This document shows positions 40,969-42,801 of a stretch of DNA of 42,801 nt, piece by piece. The DNA lies in NCBI GenBank assembly GCA_012839605.1, contig DUNA01000086.1, positions 1 through 42,801 on the forward strand, in the 5' to 3' direction. The translations under genes and the position numbers were made by a program. Below the pieces are notes generated by a model. It worked only from the letters and a program-made list of their open reading frames with translations, made no database searches and was not told the DNA's origin. The first letter of the stretch is position 1. Each line of letters begins with the position of its first letter. The stretch comes from Bacteroidales bacterium. GTDB lineage: Bacteria; Bacteroidota; Bacteroidia; Bacteroidales; UBA932.

Positions 40969-42801
40969 CTACAAGGCCAAGTTTCTGAGCGCTTGAGCAA
41001 TACTTTCAACATCGTACCCACATTCTTTGTAGAGCTGTTGCAGGCTACCGTGTTGTATAAAACGGTCCGGTATGCCCAGTCCTGTTACAGTACTTGTCGT
41101 TTCTTTGTGGCTTGCCACAAATGCCGATACTGTACTATGCAAACCCCCTATGACACAACCGTCTTCCAATGTAATGATTTTCTTGAAATGTTGCGACACG
41201 TATTCCAGCACTTCTTTGTCTATAGGCTTTAGAAAACGCATGTCGTAATGTTGTACCTTGATGCCTTCTTCAGCTACTAGAGCAACGGCTTTTGCTCCCA
41301 TAATACCGGCTGTTCCCAGGCTTAGGAGGGCTATATCTGTTCCTTCGTTCAAAAGGCGTGCCTTTCCCGGTTCAATATAAGCAAAAGGTTTTTTCCAATC
41401 TTTCATACCCGTTCCCGTTCCTCTGGGGTACCTTATGCTGGTAGCTTTGTATCTTTTGTCTTGAGCAGAATACAGCATGTGGCGGAGTTCTTCTTCGTCC
41501 ATGGGGGCGGCCACAAACAAATTGGGTATGCAATTGAAATAAGCCAAATCAAAAGCTCCGTGATGTGTAGCTCCGTCTTCTCCCACAAGTCCGCCACGAT
41601 CCAAACAGAAAACGACTTTCAGTCCTTGAGTGGCTACGTCGTGGATAACGGAATCGTAAGCACGTTGCATAAACGAAGAATAAATATTGCAATAGGGGAG
41701 GAATCCGGCAGCAGCCAATCCGGCGGAAAAAGTGACGGCATGTTGCTCTGCAATGCCTACGTCAAAACATCGTCCCGGCATTTCTTTCATCATGATATTG
41801 AGAGAACACCCACTGGGCATAGCCGGTGTAATACCTATAATATCCGGGTTGGAACGAGCCAATTCCAATAACGTATGTCCAAAAACTTCTTGGAACTTCA
41901 CATCTGTTATACCTTCTGCCGCACATGCACTTATTTTGTTGCCTGTTTCCACATCAAACAAACCGGGGGCGTGCCAGGCGGCTTGGTCGTTTTCTGCCGG
42001 AGGAAATCCTTTTCCTTTGATGGTCAGTATGTGGAGCAATCGGGGGCCTTTTAATTTTTGTAGGCGTCTGAATGTATTTACCAACTGTATGACATCGTGT
42101 CCGTCTACAGGTCCAAAGTATCGAATGCCCAAAGGTTGGAACAACGTGCTGTTTTTGACAAAAAAACGCTTCCCGGCTTTTACCAATCTTTGGACGCCAT
42201 CACGTATGGCTCCTGCTCCCAGGGCTGTCCACGTTTTGGATTTGAGCTTGTTGTACCGGGCCGATGTGGTCAGTTTGAGCAACGAATTGTGCAAACCTCC
42301 CACGTTGGGTTCGATTGCCATTTTGTTGTCGTTCAGAACAATGAGCAAATCTGTTTCTCCTGCACCTGCGTTGTTCAATCCCTCATATGCCAAACCGGCT
42401 GTCATGGATCCGTCGCCTATGACAGCTACTGTTTTTTCTCCGCTTTTGCGCATGGCCGCAGCCGTTGCATACCCCAAAGCTGCCGATATGGAAGTAGAAG
42501 AGTGTCCCGTTCCAAAAGCATCGTAAGGGCTTTCATCCATTCGTGGAAATCCGCTGGGACCGTTGTAACATCTGTTTTTCTGGAAAGCTTCTCTACGTTC
42601 TGTAAGGATTTTATGTGTATACGCTTGGTGTCCTACGTCCCAAATGATTTTGTCTTCAGGCGCATGGTATACGTAATGAAGAGCTACCGTCAATTCTACG
42701 GTACCCAGACTGGCTCCCAGATGTCCCGGATTGCGTGAACAACATTCCGTGATGTAGCTTCTTATCTCTTCACACAGAAGCGGCAATTGGTCAGGTCTTA
42801 A
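40969..42801 (-). CDS. dxs: 1-deoxy-D-xylulose-5-phosphate synthase, 5' end outside the window
   Basis: 610 residues are visible; the N-terminus is cut by the right edge. The frame stays open to the last base and reads LRPDQLPLLCEEIRSYI, which matches the internal start region of Dxs, so a TTG at 42786 is not the true start. The enzyme joins pyruvate and glyceraldehyde 3-phosphate to DXP for isoprenoids, thiamine and PLP. ThDP motifs are GDGSMTAGLAYEGLNNAG and NDNKMAIEPNVGG; the pyrimidine domain has DVGIAEQHAVTFSAGLA (with the key Glu) and DRGGLVGEDGATHHGAFD. The product feeds UppS and PdxJ, both encoded in this window. Confidence 0.95.
   Translation of the reverse strand, partial: LRPDQLPLLCEEIRSYITECCSRNPGHLGASLGTVELTVALHYVYHAPEDKIIWDVGHQAYTHKILTERREAFQKNRCYNGPSGFPRMDESPYDAFGTGHSSTSISAALGYATAAAMRKSGEKTVAVIGDGSMTAGLAYEGLNNAGAGETDLLIVLNDNKMAIEPNVGGLHNSLLKLTTSARYNKLKSKTWTALGAGAIRDGVQRLVKAGKRFFVKNSTLFQPLGIRYFGPVDGHDVIQLVNTFRRLQKLKGPRLLHILTIKGKGFPPAENDQAAWHAPGLFDVETGNKISACAAEGITDVKFQEVFGHTLLELARSNPDIIGITPAMPSGCSLNIMMKEMPGRCFDVGIAEQHAVTFSAGLAAAGFLPYCNIYSSFMQRAYDSVIHDVATQGLKVVFCLDRGGLVGEDGATHHGAFDLAYFNCIPNLFVAAPMDEEELRHMLYSAQDKRYKATSIRYPRGTGTGMKDWKKPFAYIEPGKARLLNEGTDIALLSLGTAGIMGAKAVALVAEEGIKVQHYDMRFLKPIDKEVLEYVSQHFKKIITLEDGCVIGGLHSTVSAFVASHKETTSTVTGLGIPDRFIQHGSLQQLYKECGYDVESIAQALRNLAL

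Noticed and set aside
42784-42786. TTG as the start codon of dxs
   Set aside because: The frame continues to the window edge with residues matching Dxs upstream of that point, so the gene is truncated by the window.
1-42801. CRISPR array, insertion sequence or prophage
   Set aside because: I saw no regularly spaced repeats, transposase, integrase or phage structural gene; the Bor-like lipoprotein alone is not evidence of a prophage.

Overview
The window reads as chromosomal DNA of a Bacteroidota bacterium, most likely order Bacteroidales. The grounds are promoter-like boxes of the form TAnnTTTG (the Bacteroidota -7 element) in front of many genes, little sign of Shine-Dalgarno sequences, a fused gamma/alpha 2-oxoacid:ferredoxin oxidoreductase, the block nadK-uppS-bamA-skp-skp-murI, and ribosomal and RNA polymerase proteins that look like the Bacteroides type. 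I could not run a database search, so genus and species are left open.

Layout. 1-8.4 kb is the accessory part. It holds two AbiE-type toxin-antitoxin modules: one cut by the left edge (minus strand) and one complete (plus strand). Between them lie a small operon (Bor-like lipoprotein, small membrane protein, 99-residue protein, ECF-type sigma factor), a secreted GH29 alpha-L-fucosidase and an RtcB RNA ligase. The complete AbiE module sits between tRNA-Pro(GGG) and an 18/19 copy of the 3' end of that tRNA, so it looks like a very small (about 2.1 kb) island inserted at the tRNA 3' end with no integrase of its own. Both AbiE modules carry an inverted repeat in the same position against their -7 box.

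8.4-23.6 kb is core housekeeping: trxB; the run bamD-rpoZ-recN-nagB (+); the run pdxJ-skp-purC-LysM protein (-); and nadK-uppS-bamA-skp-skp-murI (+), which leaves from a divergent promoter shared with pdxJ. It covers outer-membrane assembly, undecaprenyl and peptidoglycan precursors, NADP, PLP and purines. murI and the type II pantothenate kinase gene converge and overlap by 106 bp.

22.7-27.8 kb (-) holds korA-korB, gdhA and the pantothenate kinase: 2-oxoglutarate, glutamate and CoA metabolism. 27.9-40.9 kb (-) is the transcription-translation superoperon: tRNA-Thr(TGT), Tyr, Gly, Thr(GGT), tuf, tRNA-Trp, secE, nusG, rplK, rplA, rplJ, rplL, rpoB, rpoC. It has a near-consensus promoter at its head, a strong intrinsic terminator at its end and a terminator-like hairpin between rplL and rpoB. 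dxs (-) runs off the right edge.

No stretch longer than about 250 bp lacks a gene, and I saw no CRISPR array, rRNA, transposase or integrase. The larger intergenic stretches (4802-4999, 6098-6340, 8127-8296, 40860-40968) each have entries below.
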